Of a stretch of DNA of 36,038 bases, positions 1-8,031 are shown one piece after another. The stretch lies in contig USMC01000026.1 in the NCBI GenBank assembly GCA_900555715.1, positions 1 to 36,038 on the forward strand, in the 5' to 3' direction. How positions within the stretch are numbered: position 1 is the stretch's first letter; the number at the start of each line of letters is the position of its first letter. Made by a program: the position numbers and the translations under genes. Source of the DNA: an uncultured Porphyromonadaceae bacterium. Lineage in GTDB: Bacteria; Bacteroidota; Bacteroidia; Bacteroidales; Muribaculaceae. The notes below the pieces were generated by a model. That model saw only the letters and a list, made by a program, of their open reading frames with translations, made no database searches and had not been told where the DNA came from.

Positions 1-726
1 GATCTTCCCAAGGGAAGGCGGCGCACGGGTCTTTTCGTTGCCGAAGGAACGAAATGCGTCGGAGAATTGCTGCGTGTGTTCAGATGCCGGACACTCTATG
101 CTCTGCCTGAATGGCTTGATGAACATAGAGGCGATATTTCAAGCGACACTCAAATTATCGAGGCTTCGAAGGCTGTTCTTCAACAGCTTACACGGCTTGT
201 TACCACACCTCCGGTTGTCGCGTTCTTTGAGCTTCCGGCTGCTGAAGAACCCGTAAGTGCGGAGTATGTCAGAAATAATCTTACCCTCGCGCTCGACCGT
301 GTTCAGGATCCCGGTAACCTCGGGACAATTCTCCGCTGTTGCGACTGGATGGGAGTGCATCATGTAGTGGCATCGGCGGAAACTGCTGACGCTTTTTCTC
401 CGAAAGCGGTGCAGGCGGCTATGGGGGCGACAGCGCGGGTGAAAGTGACATATTGCAATCTGTGCGATTATGTAGAGTCGCTTCCGGGCGATGTGCCTGT
501 CTATGGTACTTTTCTCGACGGGGACAATATTTACAAATCAGAACTGTCGCAGGGCGGTCTGCTGATTATGGGCAACGAAGGAAACGGAATCTCCGCAGAA
601 GTCGCCGCACATGTGAACAGACGTCTGCTCATTCCGACATGGCCTGTCGGCGCCGATGCTGTCGAGAGCCTCAATGTGGGTGTCGCGACGGCGATAGCTC
701 TCTCGCAGTTCCGCAGCAGACAGTAA
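1..726 (+). CDS. SpoU/TrmH-family RNA 2'-O-methyltransferase, 5' end missing
   Basis: Transfers a methyl group from S-adenosylmethionine to a ribose 2'-OH in rRNA or tRNA. The reading frame is open to the first base of the window, so the start lies outside; 241 codons are visible, and the missing part is probably short (family length about 250-280). The visible N-terminus (RRTGLFVAEGTK) looks like the SpoU substrate-binding domain. The three motifs of the knotted SPOUT catalytic domain follow in order: RVQDPGNLGTILR (motif 1), LLIMGNEGNGIS (motif 2) and ESLNVGVATAIALSQF (motif 3). The exact RNA target cannot be told from sequence. The stop is 12 nt before radA, so the two probably share a transcript. 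An internal TTG at 67 would truncate the binding domain and is not the likely start. Confidence 0.93.
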   Translation, partial: DLPKGRRRTGLFVAEGTKCVGELLRVFRCRTLYALPEWLDEHRGDISSDTQIIEASKAVLQQLTRLVTTPPVVAFFELPAAEEPVSAEYVRNNLTLALDRVQDPGNLGTILRCCDWMGVHHVVASAETADAFSPKAVQAAMGATARVKVTYCNLCDYVESLPGDVPVYGTFLDGDNIYKSELSQGGLLIMGNEGNGISAEVAAHVNRRLLIPTWPVGADAVESLNVGVATAIALSQFRSRQ

Positions 727-738
727 ATCCTTACAACT

Positions 739-2103
739 ATGGCAAAGACAAAGATTAAATCCATGTGGTTCTGCAGTTCGTGCGGAGCCGATTCACCTAA
801 ATGGGTGGGGCGCTGTCCTTCCTGCGGTGAATGGAATACCATGGTTGAGGAAAAAGTAGGACCGTCGACAGCGGCTGTTCCGCTGTCGTCGCGGGTCCGG
901 GAAGTTCCGCGGACTGTCAACGACATCCAGGCTGTCGATGAGCCGAGGATTTCAATGCCGAGCAAAGAGCTGAACCGAGTTCTCGGCGGCGGTCTTGTCA
1001 AAGGTTCTATAGTGCTTCTGGGCGGAGAACCCGGAATCGGCAAATCTACACTGATACTTCAGAATTTGCTTGCAATCCGCAACCGACGAATACTTTATGT
1101 GTCCGGCGAAGAGAGCGCGTCGCAGCTCAAACTGCGTGCCGACCGCATAGGGCGCGGTAGCGACAATCTGTTCATAGTATGCGAGACTTCGCTGGAGAAC
1201 ATTTTCAAGCATATCGACGATGTGGAGCCCGAAATAGTGGTGGTCGATTCCATACAGACAATTGCCACAGAGACGCTCGATTCTTCCGCCGGCAGTGTCG
1301 GGCAGGTACGGGAGTGTGCGGCTTCGCTGCTCCGGTTCGCTAAGGAAAGCAATGTGCCTGTACTCCTTATCGGTCACATAAATAAAGAAGGGACACTCGC
1401 CGGTCCGAAGGTGCTGGAGCATATAGTAGATGCCGTGTTGCAGTTCGAGGGTGACAGACAGTATCTCTACCGTCTTCTCCGAGCCATCAAGAACCGCTTT
1501 GGAAACACGTCCGAGATGGGCATATATGAAATGGGGCAGAAAGGTCTTCGCGAGGTCACCAATCCTTCTGAGATGCTGATGAGCCACAACGCCGGCGAGC
1601 TGTCGGGGGTGTCCGTCGGTGTGACGATGGAAGGAATGCGTTCATTTCTGATAGAAGTCCAGGCGCTTGTCAGTTCGGCGGCTTATGGCACTCCCCAGCG
1701 CTCTGTTACCGGTTTCGACGCCAAACGCACCAATATGCTTCTCGCTGTGCTCGAAAAGCGTGTCGGCTTCAAATTGGGTGCCAAGGATGTGTTCCTGAAC
1801 ATTGCCGGCGGTCTTAAAGTGAACGATCCCGCACTTGATCTGGCGGTTATTGCCGCTATCCTGTCGAGCAACGTTGATATGGCTATTCCGTCGGGATGGT
1901 GCATGGCGGGAGAAGTGGGGCTGACCGGCGAGATACGTCCCGTCACCCGTCTGGAGCAGCGCATAGGCGAGGCTCAGAAACTCGGAATGTCAGATATGAT
2001 TATTCCCGAAGGAAATCTCAAGGGAATAGATACATCGAAACTCACTATCCGCCTTCATCAGGCGGCGAAAGTCGCCGATGCCTTCCGCATTCTTTTTGGT
2101 TAG
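739..2103 (+). CDS. radA: DNA repair protein RadA (Sms)
   Basis: RecA-like ATPase and DnaB-type helicase that processes recombination intermediates and promotes branch migration. The 454 residues match the family length. In order: an N-terminal C4 zinc finger (Cys12, Cys15, Cys26, Cys29), the Walker A motif GGEPGIGKST at 95-104, the RadA-specific KNRFG motif at 251-255, and a C-terminal Lon-protease-like domain that lacks protease function in this family. It lies 12 nt after the RNA methyltransferase gene, with no promoter element seen between them. Its stop is 9 nt from the stop of the opposing gene, with no obvious terminator. Confidence 0.97.
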   Translation: MAKTKIKSMWFCSSCGADSPKWVGRCPSCGEWNTMVEEKVGPSTAAVPLSSRVREVPRTVNDIQAVDEPRISMPSKELNRVLGGGLVKGSIVLLGGEPGIGKSTLILQNLLAIRNRRILYVSGEESASQLKLRADRIGRGSDNLFIVCETSLENIFKHIDDVEPEIVVVDSIQTIATETLDSSAGSVGQVRECAASLLRFAKESNVPVLLIGHINKEGTLAGPKVLEHIVDAVLQFEGDRQYLYRLLRAIKNRFGNTSEMGIYEMGQKGLREVTNPSEMLMSHNAGELSGVSVGVTMEGMRSFLIEVQALVSSAAYGTPQRSVTGFDAKRTNMLLAVLEKRVGFKLGAKDVFLNIAGGLKVNDPALDLAVIAAILSSNVDMAIPSGWCMAGEVGLTGEIRPVTRLEQRIGEAQKLGMSDMIIPEGNLKGIDTSKLTIRLHQAAKVADAFRILFG

Positions 2104-2112
2104 GTAGCTATT

Positions 2113-2610
2113 TTAAATGACGAAATCACCGTAAACACGCCCTGCTGAGTCCGGCAGTGCAAGATATACGCAGAGGAGCGCCGAGCGGTGTGCGAATGTT
2201 TTTTCATCCGTGACGTCCGCTTTACGGATTGTGCTTGAGCCACGATCAAGTTCCACGCTGATATTCCGGTTTTCCACCACTATCCTGAGCTCGGAGTTCC
2301 CTAAGAGCTCATCCGCCTTGGCGGTAGCGGAATCCGACGATGGAATATGGATGCAGGAAAGCTGCTGTGCAGCTTTCGCAGCTTCTGGATCGGAAGATAT
2401 GAGCGCGACCCGGCACCCTGTAGCCCTGAGTTCAGAAATGATTTCACGTGCCGCGAGGCTGACGGCAGGCGCTTTGACAATGGCTGTCTTTACGTCGAAA
2501 GGAAGCAGAGCATATCCGGGCTTGCGTCCGGCTGGAGTGATGCCGCGCATACGTCTTGCCGGATTGTTCCGGTGCTCTTCCATTTTGTTCTCCAGATAGT
2601 TGTCTGCCAT
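2113..2610 (-). CDS. Conserved hypothetical protein, last gene of the tdk operon
   Basis: 165 residues, function not recognised. There is no signal peptide or membrane segment, so it is probably cytoplasmic. The N-terminus (DNYLENKMEEHR, then a basic stretch to about residue 30) resembles short Bacteroidales proteins that I recall being loosely called dehydrogenase-like; that label is unreliable. Residues 40-90 suggest a beta-alpha-beta unit (TAIVKAP, then a helix, then RVALISSDPEAAKAAQQL), possibly a small Rossmann-like fold. No catalytic motif is evident. Its ATG overlaps the stop of the upstream DUF3108 gene by one base (TAATG), so translation is probably coupled. It ends 9 nt from the radA stop on the opposite strand. 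Confidence 0.75.
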   Translation of the reverse strand: MADNYLENKMEEHRNNPARRMRGITPAGRKPGYALLPFDVKTAIVKAPAVSLAAREIISELRATGCRVALISSDPEAAKAAQQLSCIHIPSSDSATAKADELLGNSELRIVVENRNISVELDRGSSTIRKADVTDEKTFAHRSALLCVYLALPDSAGRVYGDFVI

Positions 2611-3401
2611 TATTTATTCGTGATAAAGCACTGTACCTTGCCAACGGGGAGCTTGCCTTCCATCTTCACAGGTATGCGCAGGCTGTCGGTAGTTATCCAT
2701 GCGCTCATGTCGTCGGATGTTTTTGCACCGTTCTTGCTTGTGAATTTGAATGTGATGTAGTATGTGTGGTATTTCTTTCCGTCAATTTCAAGGTTCTGAA
2801 TGCCGTGATAGACAATTGACAGCCGTTCTTTCTGTTTTCCGGAAAAAATATCGGCAGTGTCGACATATCCGGCTTTCCAGTTCTGGAACGGCAAGGAGCG
2901 CATATAGTAGAACGACGTAAGCATGTCCACAGTTTTGTTCTCGCTTTCGAGACGCCGAGTCTCATTGCGTACGAGTTTGCCTTTCTTGAAAGCTTTGCGG
3001 AGGCAGTTGGCGGCTGTTATGCCTTCTGTGGAGTAGTCGTAATCTACGATGTCGTGTTTGAATTCGTTCGATTCGTGAGCCTTTTTCTCATAGTAGAGAG
3101 GCTTGTAGTTTTCGAGTTCCATGCGTCCGATGAGAGTGTCGCGTACGCGATAGAAATTATCAGCCCACGGCTCGGAGCTGGCGGTGAGCAACGATGAGTA
3201 GTAGCCATCTTCCGGTGTGAGTGTGAGAATAGCTGTGCCGGCACGTTTGTTTATAAGCCCCCACTTGAACATGACCTTATATCGGACAGTCTCTTTACCG
3301 AGCTGTGTGTGCTGTTGCTGCGCAGTCTGTCCCTGCCCGAAAAAAGGCAGTACGGAGAGTGCCAGCATGGCTATCAGAGTGAGAATAAAATTGCGGCGCA
3401 T
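2610..3401 (-). CDS. DUF3108 domain-containing exported protein
   Basis: 263 residues starting with a typical signal peptide (basic MRRN, hydrophobic FILTLIAMLALSVLPFF, cleavage probably near residue 25), so periplasmic or outer-membrane associated. The body fits DUF3108: an early VMFKWGLINKRAG segment, alternating beta strands, and a C-terminal WITTDSLRIPVKMEGKLPVGKV segment. Members are predicted lipocalin/LolB-like beta-barrel folds of unknown function. It lies 13 nt after the YhcH-family gene and overlaps the next gene by one base. Family assignment rests on pattern recognition; function is unknown. Confidence 0.85.
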   Translation of the reverse strand: MRRNFILTLIAMLALSVLPFFGQGQTAQQQHTQLGKETVRYKVMFKWGLINKRAGTAILTLTPEDGYYSSLLTASSEPWADNFYRVRDTLIGRMELENYKPLYYEKKAHESNEFKHDIVDYDYSTEGITAANCLRKAFKKGKLVRNETRRLESENKTVDMLTSFYYMRSLPFQNWKAGYVDTADIFSGKQKERLSIVYHGIQNLEIDGKKYHTYYITFKFTSKNGAKTSDDMSAWITTDSLRIPVKMEGKLPVGKVQCFITNK

Positions 3402-3414
3402 GGTTCTATGAGTT

Positions 3415-3870
3415 TCAGACAGGAATTTTAATGCACAGTTTGCGGTGGTTGCCCAGACCTATGTTTGGCGCGTGCGCGTCCTCGGGGAAGAATATCGCCA
3501 TCTGTCCTACTTTCACGTGCAGCAGGCTGTGGGCTGCATCTCCGAAGAAGACAATATCTTTTTCGGCATCGTACTGTCCTCTCGGGTGTTTGACACTGTC
3601 GACCGGCGCCCATCCGATTATTTCTGTGCCTTTCAGCGGCACATGGATGTCGATGAACTGACGATGCGCTTCAAGTGAGGCTTTCTCGCGCGGTATCAAC
3701 GCGGGTTCTTCGGCGTTGACATAGATGTCGGCGCCATTGAAATTGCCTATGACAAAGCGCCCTTTGACAAAATCGGCTGGAGAGAATTGTTTCAGCCAGT
3801 CCAGAGCCTGTGCAAGGGCAGGTGATATGCTCCGGTAGCGGTCGCTGTTGGTTATGAGACTGAGTATCAT
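3415..3870 (-). CDS. YhcH/YjgK/YiaL family protein
   Basis: 151 residues, a cupin-like beta-sandwich protein related to E. coli YhcH, YiaL and the EbgC subunit of evolved beta-galactosidase. Some members are linked to sialic acid or sugar metabolism; the activity is not established. Recognisable elements are EAHRQFIDIHVPLKGTEIIGW (metal-site region), YDAEKDIVFF, and FFPEDAHAPNIG near the end, where His and Asp/Glu positions form the presumed metal-binding pocket. The start at 3870 was chosen because its ATG overlaps the thymidine kinase stop in an ATGA arrangement (3867-3870), although the frame stays open further upstream inside tdk. Confidence 0.88.
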   Translation of the reverse strand: MILSLITNSDRYRSISPALAQALDWLKQFSPADFVKGRFVIGNFNGADIYVNAEEPALIPREKASLEAHRQFIDIHVPLKGTEIIGWAPVDSVKHPRGQYDAEKDIVFFGDAAHSLLHVKVGQMAIFFPEDAHAPNIGLGNHRKLCIKIPV

Positions 3871-4526
3871 TGTGCAATGGTTGTAGTAATTTCCTCTTCG
3901 GTGTCTAAATCGAGCGGTAATGCTCCGCGCTTGCTCTGTTCGATGCGTTTGTTTCTCCAGCAATTGCGGCAGACGGCGACATATCTGTCGTTACCGCCTA
4001 TCTCGACCTGTTCTCCTTCCTGGACGAAATTGCCGTTGGCGTCGATGCGCGCGTTGACGATGGTCTTGCGCCCGCAGTTGCATGTCGATTTTATTTCGTC
4101 GATGGTGTCCGCGATTTCAAAAAGCCTTCGCGAACCTTCGAAGAGATGTGTCTGAAAGTCGGTGCGCAATCCATAGCAAATGACATTGCTGCCCATCTCG
4201 TCGACGACACGCGCAAGCTGGTCGACTTGTGCCTCTGTGAGAAACTGAGCCTCGTCGATGAGAAACCACTCCACGAAGCGTCCTTCGCGGTAGAGTGTTC
4301 TGGCGTAATCGTAGAGGTTGGTGTTGTTGTATATCCATCCGCAGTCGCGTTCGATGCCTATGCGGGAGCGTATGACGTTTTTCGACTCCCTCGTGTCGAT
4401 GACGGGCTTGAGGCACACATAATCCATGTTGCGTTCCTCAAAGTTATATGCAGTCGTCAGCAGCAGGGCCGTTTTTGCAGAACCCATTGTGCCGTAGCGG
4501 AAATATAGTTTGCCTTTTCTATACAT
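3867..4526 (-). CDS. tdk: Thymidine kinase (type II)
   Basis: Phosphorylates thymidine to dTMP with ATP in the pyrimidine salvage pathway. 219 residues from MYRKGKLYF. Residues 12-19 form the P-loop GTMGSAKT, Asp91-Glu92 in FLIDEAQF supply Mg binding and the catalytic base, CYGLRTDF (117-124) is the thymidine-binding lasso region, and Cys149, Cys151, Cys186 and Cys189 form the structural zinc site. The CxCGRK spacing matches the E. coli-like branch. The sixth P-loop residue is Ala where most members have Gly. The ATG at 4526 is preferred over one at 4565 because the latter lies inside the -7 promoter element. First gene of a four-gene operon. Confidence 0.95.
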   Translation of the reverse strand: MYRKGKLYFRYGTMGSAKTALLLTTAYNFEERNMDYVCLKPVIDTRESKNVIRSRIGIERDCGWIYNNTNLYDYARTLYREGRFVEWFLIDEAQFLTEAQVDQLARVVDEMGSNVICYGLRTDFQTHLFEGSRRLFEIADTIDEIKSTCNCGRKTIVNARIDANGNFVQEGEQVEIGGNDRYVAVCRNCWRNKRIEQSKRGALPLDLDTEEEITTTIAQ

Positions 4527-4562
4527 ATTATATTCTGGCGGCAGACAGCCGCTTTGTCTGTG

Positions 4563-4594
4563 CAAAGATACGCAAATAAACTCAAACTTGGCAA
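4563..4594 (-). promoter_or_regulatory. Promoter of the tdk operon
   Basis: Read on the minus strand, TATCTTTG (4570-4563) is an exact TAnnTTTG -7 element, with TTG at 4594-4592 as the -33 element and a 21-nt spacer. It lies about 37 nt upstream of the tdk ATG and sits back to back with the porQ promoter without overlapping it. Confidence 0.75.
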
Positions 4595-4612
4595 TACAAT
4601 AGTAGACGAAAT

Positions 4613-4643
4613 TTGGCGTTATAACTTTATCTGATTAATTTTG
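4613..4643 (+). promoter_or_regulatory. Promoter of porQ operon
   Basis: TAATTTTG at 4636-4643 matches TAnnTTTG exactly, and TTG at 4613-4615 is the -33 element with a 20-nt spacer. Transcription would start near 4650, giving a leader of about 22 nt before the porQ ATG at 4672. Confidence 0.75.
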
Positions 4644-4671
4644 CACTATCAAAATACCGCCATCCGGCACG

Positions 4672-5700
4672 ATGAAAATATCAATAATAACATGCTTCGT
4701 CGCATTGACAACTCTTGTCGCTATGCCTTTCAAAAGCGCAGCGCAAGAGGTAGGGTCGGCGTATAACTTTTTGAACGTCACATCTTCTGCCAAAATCTAT
4801 GGTCTCGGAGGTGTGAACGTTAGCCTTGTCGACGACGATATATCTACCATCGACCAAAATCCAGCTCTTCTCGGCAGCGAGATGGGCGGTATGGTGTCGC
4901 TGAATTACATGCACTATCTCGGCGGTTCCAATTTCGCAGGTCTGCGCTACGGTCATTCTGCCGGCGAACGCGGAGCCTGGGCGGCGGATATCAAATATTT
5001 CGGCTATGGTTCGATGAAAGAGACCACACCCGACGGTGCCGTCATCGGCAGTTTCTCTCCCAAGGATGTAGCTTTCGGCGGTACTTACTCTCACGATATC
5101 ACCGATATGCTACGTGGAGGTATCGCTCTCAAGGGAGTGTACAGTTCTTATGCCGACTATACTGCGTTTGCAATCTCTACCGATCTCGGCATCAACTACT
5201 ACGATGCCGAACGGGATCTCTCACTGTCGCTTGTTCTTGCCAATATGGGCGGTCAGCTGAAACGGTTCAACGAAGCATACGACCGCCTTCCGTTCGATGT
5301 CCGTCTGGGCTGGTCGCAGTCGTTCGGCACTTTTCCGCTGCGCTTTTCCGTTACGGCGTGGAATCTTACGAAATGGAAACTTCCTTATGTGGAGACGGGC
5401 GACGGAACGTCGAATGACGAACCGAAAGTCGTCGATAAATTCAGCTCCAATCTTTTCAGGCATCTCGTTTTCGGCGTGGACCTGATTTCTAATCCGAACT
5501 ATTACATATCGTTAGGTTATAACTATAAGTCGAGAACCGATATGAGCACCTATTCGCGGAATTTCTTTTCAGGATTCTCGCTCGGCGGTGGTCTGAAAGT
5601 ACGGAGCTTTGCTGTTTCGCTCGCTTTGGCACAGCCTCATACCGGTGCCACGACTTTCATGCTCAACCTTTCGTTGAATTTTAATGATTTAATAAACTGA
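4672..5700 (+). CDS. porQ: Type IX secretion system protein PorQ
   Basis: 342 residues. A signal peptide (about residues 1-25, ending KSAAQ) is followed by an outer-membrane beta-barrel related to the PorV/FadL group. Typical early features are AYNFLNVTSSAKIYGLGG and the DDDISTIDQNPALLG segment, then many amphipathic beta strands and an aromatic C-terminus. In Porphyromonas gingivalis PorQ is needed for type IX secretion, probably at the cargo attachment or release stage. Its place directly before cmk and ispH fits an arrangement I recall from Bacteroidota. A sorting-domain cargo at 13907-16024 shows that the substrate class is also present. PorQ alone does not prove a complete system; the other components are outside the window. 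Confidence 0.87.
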   Translation: MKISIITCFVALTTLVAMPFKSAAQEVGSAYNFLNVTSSAKIYGLGGVNVSLVDDDISTIDQNPALLGSEMGGMVSLNYMHYLGGSNFAGLRYGHSAGERGAWAADIKYFGYGSMKETTPDGAVIGSFSPKDVAFGGTYSHDITDMLRGGIALKGVYSSYADYTAFAISTDLGINYYDAERDLSLSLVLANMGGQLKRFNEAYDRLPFDVRLGWSQSFGTFPLRFSVTAWNLTKWKLPYVETGDGTSNDEPKVVDKFSSNLFRHLVFGVDLISNPNYYISLGYNYKSRTDMSTYSRNFFSGFSLGGGLKVRSFAVSLALAQPHTGATTFMLNLSLNFNDLIN

Positions 5701-5701
5701 C

Positions 5702-6406
5702 GTGAAACAATCAGATACCCCAATCATAGTTGCCATCGACGGCTTTTCCTCGTCCGGAAAAAGCACCATGGCGCGCCGTCTTGCTTCGGCGGTCGGCTAC
5801 CGATATATAGACTCCGGCGCGATGTACCGCGCAGTGGCATTGTATGCCCTCGACAACGGTCTTTTCGATCAGATGGGCAATCCAGACCATGACGGCATTG
5901 TCGCCGCACTCGGTGATATTCATATAGATTTCAGCCCTCAGCCCGACGGCACGCAGCATACCATGCTCAACGGCAAGGATGTGGAGTCGGAAATCAGGCG
6001 CCTCCGCGTTTCCAATGCAGTGTCGTCGGTGGCGGCGATCGCCGAAGTGCGTAAGGCACTTGTGGCTATGCAGAAAGAAATGGGTGTCAGACGCGGTATC
6101 GTCATGGACGGTCGCGACATTGGCACCGTTGTCTTCCCTGATGCCGAACTGAAGATATTTGTCGATGCTTCGGCAGAGACGCGTGCGCAGCGCCGTTTCA
6201 AGGAACTTGTCGAGAAAGGCTCTCCGGTGAACTATGAGGATGTTCTCGCAAATGTGGTTCAGCGCGACCATATCGACACCACACGGCAGGAAAGTCCTCT
6301 GCGGCGTGCCGACGATGCGATATCTATCGATAATTCTTCCATGTCTCTTCAGGAGCAGGATGAGTGGCTGCTCGAACAATTCAAAAAAGCCTTGTCCCGT
6401 GGCTGA
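5702..6406 (+). CDS. cmk: Cytidylate kinase
   Basis: Phosphorylates CMP and dCMP with ATP. 234 residues. The P-loop GFSSSGKS is at residues 14-21, DSGAMYRAVALYAL is the conserved substrate-binding segment, and IVMDGRDIGTVVFPDAELKI carries the GRDIGTVV motif typical of the family, followed by the LID-region arginines (RAQRRFKEL). The start is GTG at 5702, one base after the porQ stop; no in-frame ATG fits better. The 3' end overlaps ispH by 8 nt. Confidence 0.96.
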   Translation: MKQSDTPIIVAIDGFSSSGKSTMARRLASAVGYRYIDSGAMYRAVALYALDNGLFDQMGNPDHDGIVAALGDIHIDFSPQPDGTQHTMLNGKDVESEIRRLRVSNAVSSVAAIAEVRKALVAMQKEMGVRRGIVMDGRDIGTVVFPDAELKIFVDASAETRAQRRFKELVEKGSPVNYEDVLANVVQRDHIDTTRQESPLRRADDAISIDNSSMSLQEQDEWLLEQFKKALSRG

Positions 6407-7268
6407 TATAGAAATAGACAAGGAGTCAGGTTTCTGCTTTGGTGTCGTCACTGCAATCCGCAAGGCGGAAGAAGAACTCGACAAAAGCGGCTCGCTCTAT
6501 TGTCTTGGCGACATCGTGCACAACTCTGCTGAGGTGGAACGTCTCAGAAGCAAAGGTCTCATCACGATCACACACGAGGAATTCGCCGGTCTGCATGGGG
6601 TAAAAGTTCTTTTGCGCGCACACGGCGAGCCCCCCGAAACATACGAGCTCGCCAGAAAAAACAATATAGAGATTATTGATGCCACGTGTCCTGTCGTGCT
6701 GAAACTGCAGCAGCGCATCAAGGCCGCATACGATTCCAAAAAGGACGATGTTCAGATTGTGATATACGGAAAGAACGGGCACGCTGAAGTGAATGGTCTC
6801 GTAGGGCAGACGAACGGCACGGCTATCGTGATTGAAAACGCTGACGACCTGTGTAAGATAGATTTCAACCGCAATATCGGTCTGTATTCCCAGACTACAA
6901 AATCGCTCGAAGGCTTCCGTGACATCATTGAAGAAATAGAGCGTCGCAAACAGTCTGGAGTCATGTTCGCCTCATACGACACAATCTGCCGTCAGGTGGC
7001 AAACCGGGTAGGGCATCTGAGGTCCTTTGTCCGTGGTAAAGATGTGGTTCTTTTCGTTGCCGGTGCCAAGAGCAGCAATGGGAAAGTACTTTTCAACCAG
7101 TGTCTTGCCGAGAACAAACGATCGCATCTTGTCGGAAATCCTGATGACCTCGATCCGGAATGGCTCACAGACGCGAAATCGATAGGCATCTGCGGAGCCA
7201 CATCGACACCGAGCTGGCTCATGGAAGAAGTGGCGGCAAAAGCGAGAGAGCTGATAAACAATGGATGA
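6399..7268 (+). CDS. ispH: 4-hydroxy-3-methylbut-2-enyl diphosphate reductase
   Basis: Last enzyme of the MEP isoprenoid pathway: a 4Fe-4S protein reducing HMBPP to IPP and DMAPP. With the GTG at 6399 it has 289 residues, normal for the family. The three cluster ligands are Cys13 (GFCFGV), Cys97 (DATCPVV) and Cys197 (YDTICRQV). Substrate-binding residues are visible in GDIVHNSAEV (His41), LLRAHGE (His75) and GKNGHAEVNG (His128, Glu130), plus SQTTKS and SSNGK. The frame stays open far upstream inside cmk, but GTG 6399 gives the correct N-terminus and an 8-nt overlap with the cmk stop (GTGGCTGA). Confidence 0.96.
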   Translation: MADIEIDKESGFCFGVVTAIRKAEEELDKSGSLYCLGDIVHNSAEVERLRSKGLITITHEEFAGLHGVKVLLRAHGEPPETYELARKNNIEIIDATCPVVLKLQQRIKAAYDSKKDDVQIVIYGKNGHAEVNGLVGQTNGTAIVIENADDLCKIDFNRNIGLYSQTTKSLEGFRDIIEEIERRKQSGVMFASYDTICRQVANRVGHLRSFVRGKDVVLFVAGAKSSNGKVLFNQCLAENKRSHLVGNPDDLDPEWLTDAKSIGICGATSTPSWLMEEVAAKARELINNG

Positions 7269-7755
7269 TTTTGTCGCCATTGACGTCGAGACGGCAAACC
7301 GCGAGCGTTCGAGCATCTGCGCCGTCGGAGCTGTTAAGGTCTCCGGGGGTGTCATTGTCGACAGCCGCTACACCCTTGTCTGTCCTGAACCGAACTGGTA
7401 TTCACGATACTGCACGGCAGTACACGGTCTTACCGACGAAGACACATGGAATGCACCTTCGTTCGGAATGGTGTGGCGCGATTGGGAAAAATGGATAGGC
7501 GGTATGCCTGTCGTGGCTCACAATGCACCTTTCGATTACGGCTGTATCAGTGCGGCGTGCAGAATATATGGTCTGGAACCTCCTGAGGCTTTTTATTGCA
7601 CTCTCGCGGCAGCTAAGAAAAGCATCCCAAAAGGAATGCTGCCGTCGAAATCGCTCGATATGCTGTGTGAGTTTTTCGGAATTCCGCTTGAACATCATCA
7701 TAATGCTCTCGACGATGCCGAGGCATGTGCTAAAATTGCAATGATTCTTCTATGA
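7261..7755 (+). CDS. DEDDh 3'-5' exonuclease, DnaQ/epsilon-like
   Basis: 164 residues forming a stand-alone RNase T/DnaQ-type exonuclease domain. Acidic residues sit in the expected motifs: Asp8 and Glu10 (FVAIDVETAN, Exo I), His87 and Asp92 (AHNAPFDYG, Exo II), and His147-x-Ala149-x-x-Asp152 (Exo III epsilon). The His before the last Asp makes it a DEDDh enzyme. It could proofread or act in DNA repair or RNA trimming; there is no BRCT, helicase or polymerase domain. Its ATG overlaps the ispH stop by 8 nt (ATGGATGA), and its own stop overlaps the next gene in ATGA. Confidence 0.9.
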   Translation: MDDFVAIDVETANRERSSICAVGAVKVSGGVIVDSRYTLVCPEPNWYSRYCTAVHGLTDEDTWNAPSFGMVWRDWEKWIGGMPVVAHNAPFDYGCISAACRIYGLEPPEAFYCTLAAAKKSIPKGMLPSKSLDMLCEFFGIPLEHHHNALDDAEACAKIAMILL

Positions 7756-8024
7756 AAAAAATATCGTTCCTGATTCTTCTCCTTCTTGCGATGTCGTGCG
7801 GCAGCAGAGACAATCGTCACGACGTCAACGCCGAAGCAGCTGCCGATGCCGGCAGAAAGGCTGCCGAAAAAGTCATTGCCTATCCCGAGGGGTCAGCGGA
7901 GCGTGAAGGAGCAATCATCGGTCTGCGCGCAAAAGAAACCGAGATAAGGCAGGCAGGCTTTCCTGAGGCCGCCGATAGCTTCGCCGCCGCAGCAGAGCGA
8001 GTCCTTCTTCCGAAATTAAAATAA
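7752..8024 (+). CDS. Small putative lipoprotein, Ala/Glu-rich
   Basis: 90 residues. MKKISFLILLLLAMSC looks like a lipoprotein signal with Cys16 as the lipidated residue; position -3 is Ala rather than Leu, a little off consensus. The mature part is Ala-, Glu- and Arg-rich and predicted helical, with no cysteines and no recognised domain. The start overlaps the exonuclease stop as ATGA (7752-7755), which argues that it is translated. Its stop is 7 nt from the folE stop on the other strand. Function unknown. Confidence 0.72.
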   Translation: MKKISFLILLLLAMSCGSRDNRHDVNAEAAADAGRKAAEKVIAYPEGSAEREGAIIGLRAKETEIRQAGFPEAADSFAAAAERVLLPKLK

Positions 8025-8031
8025 TTGATTT

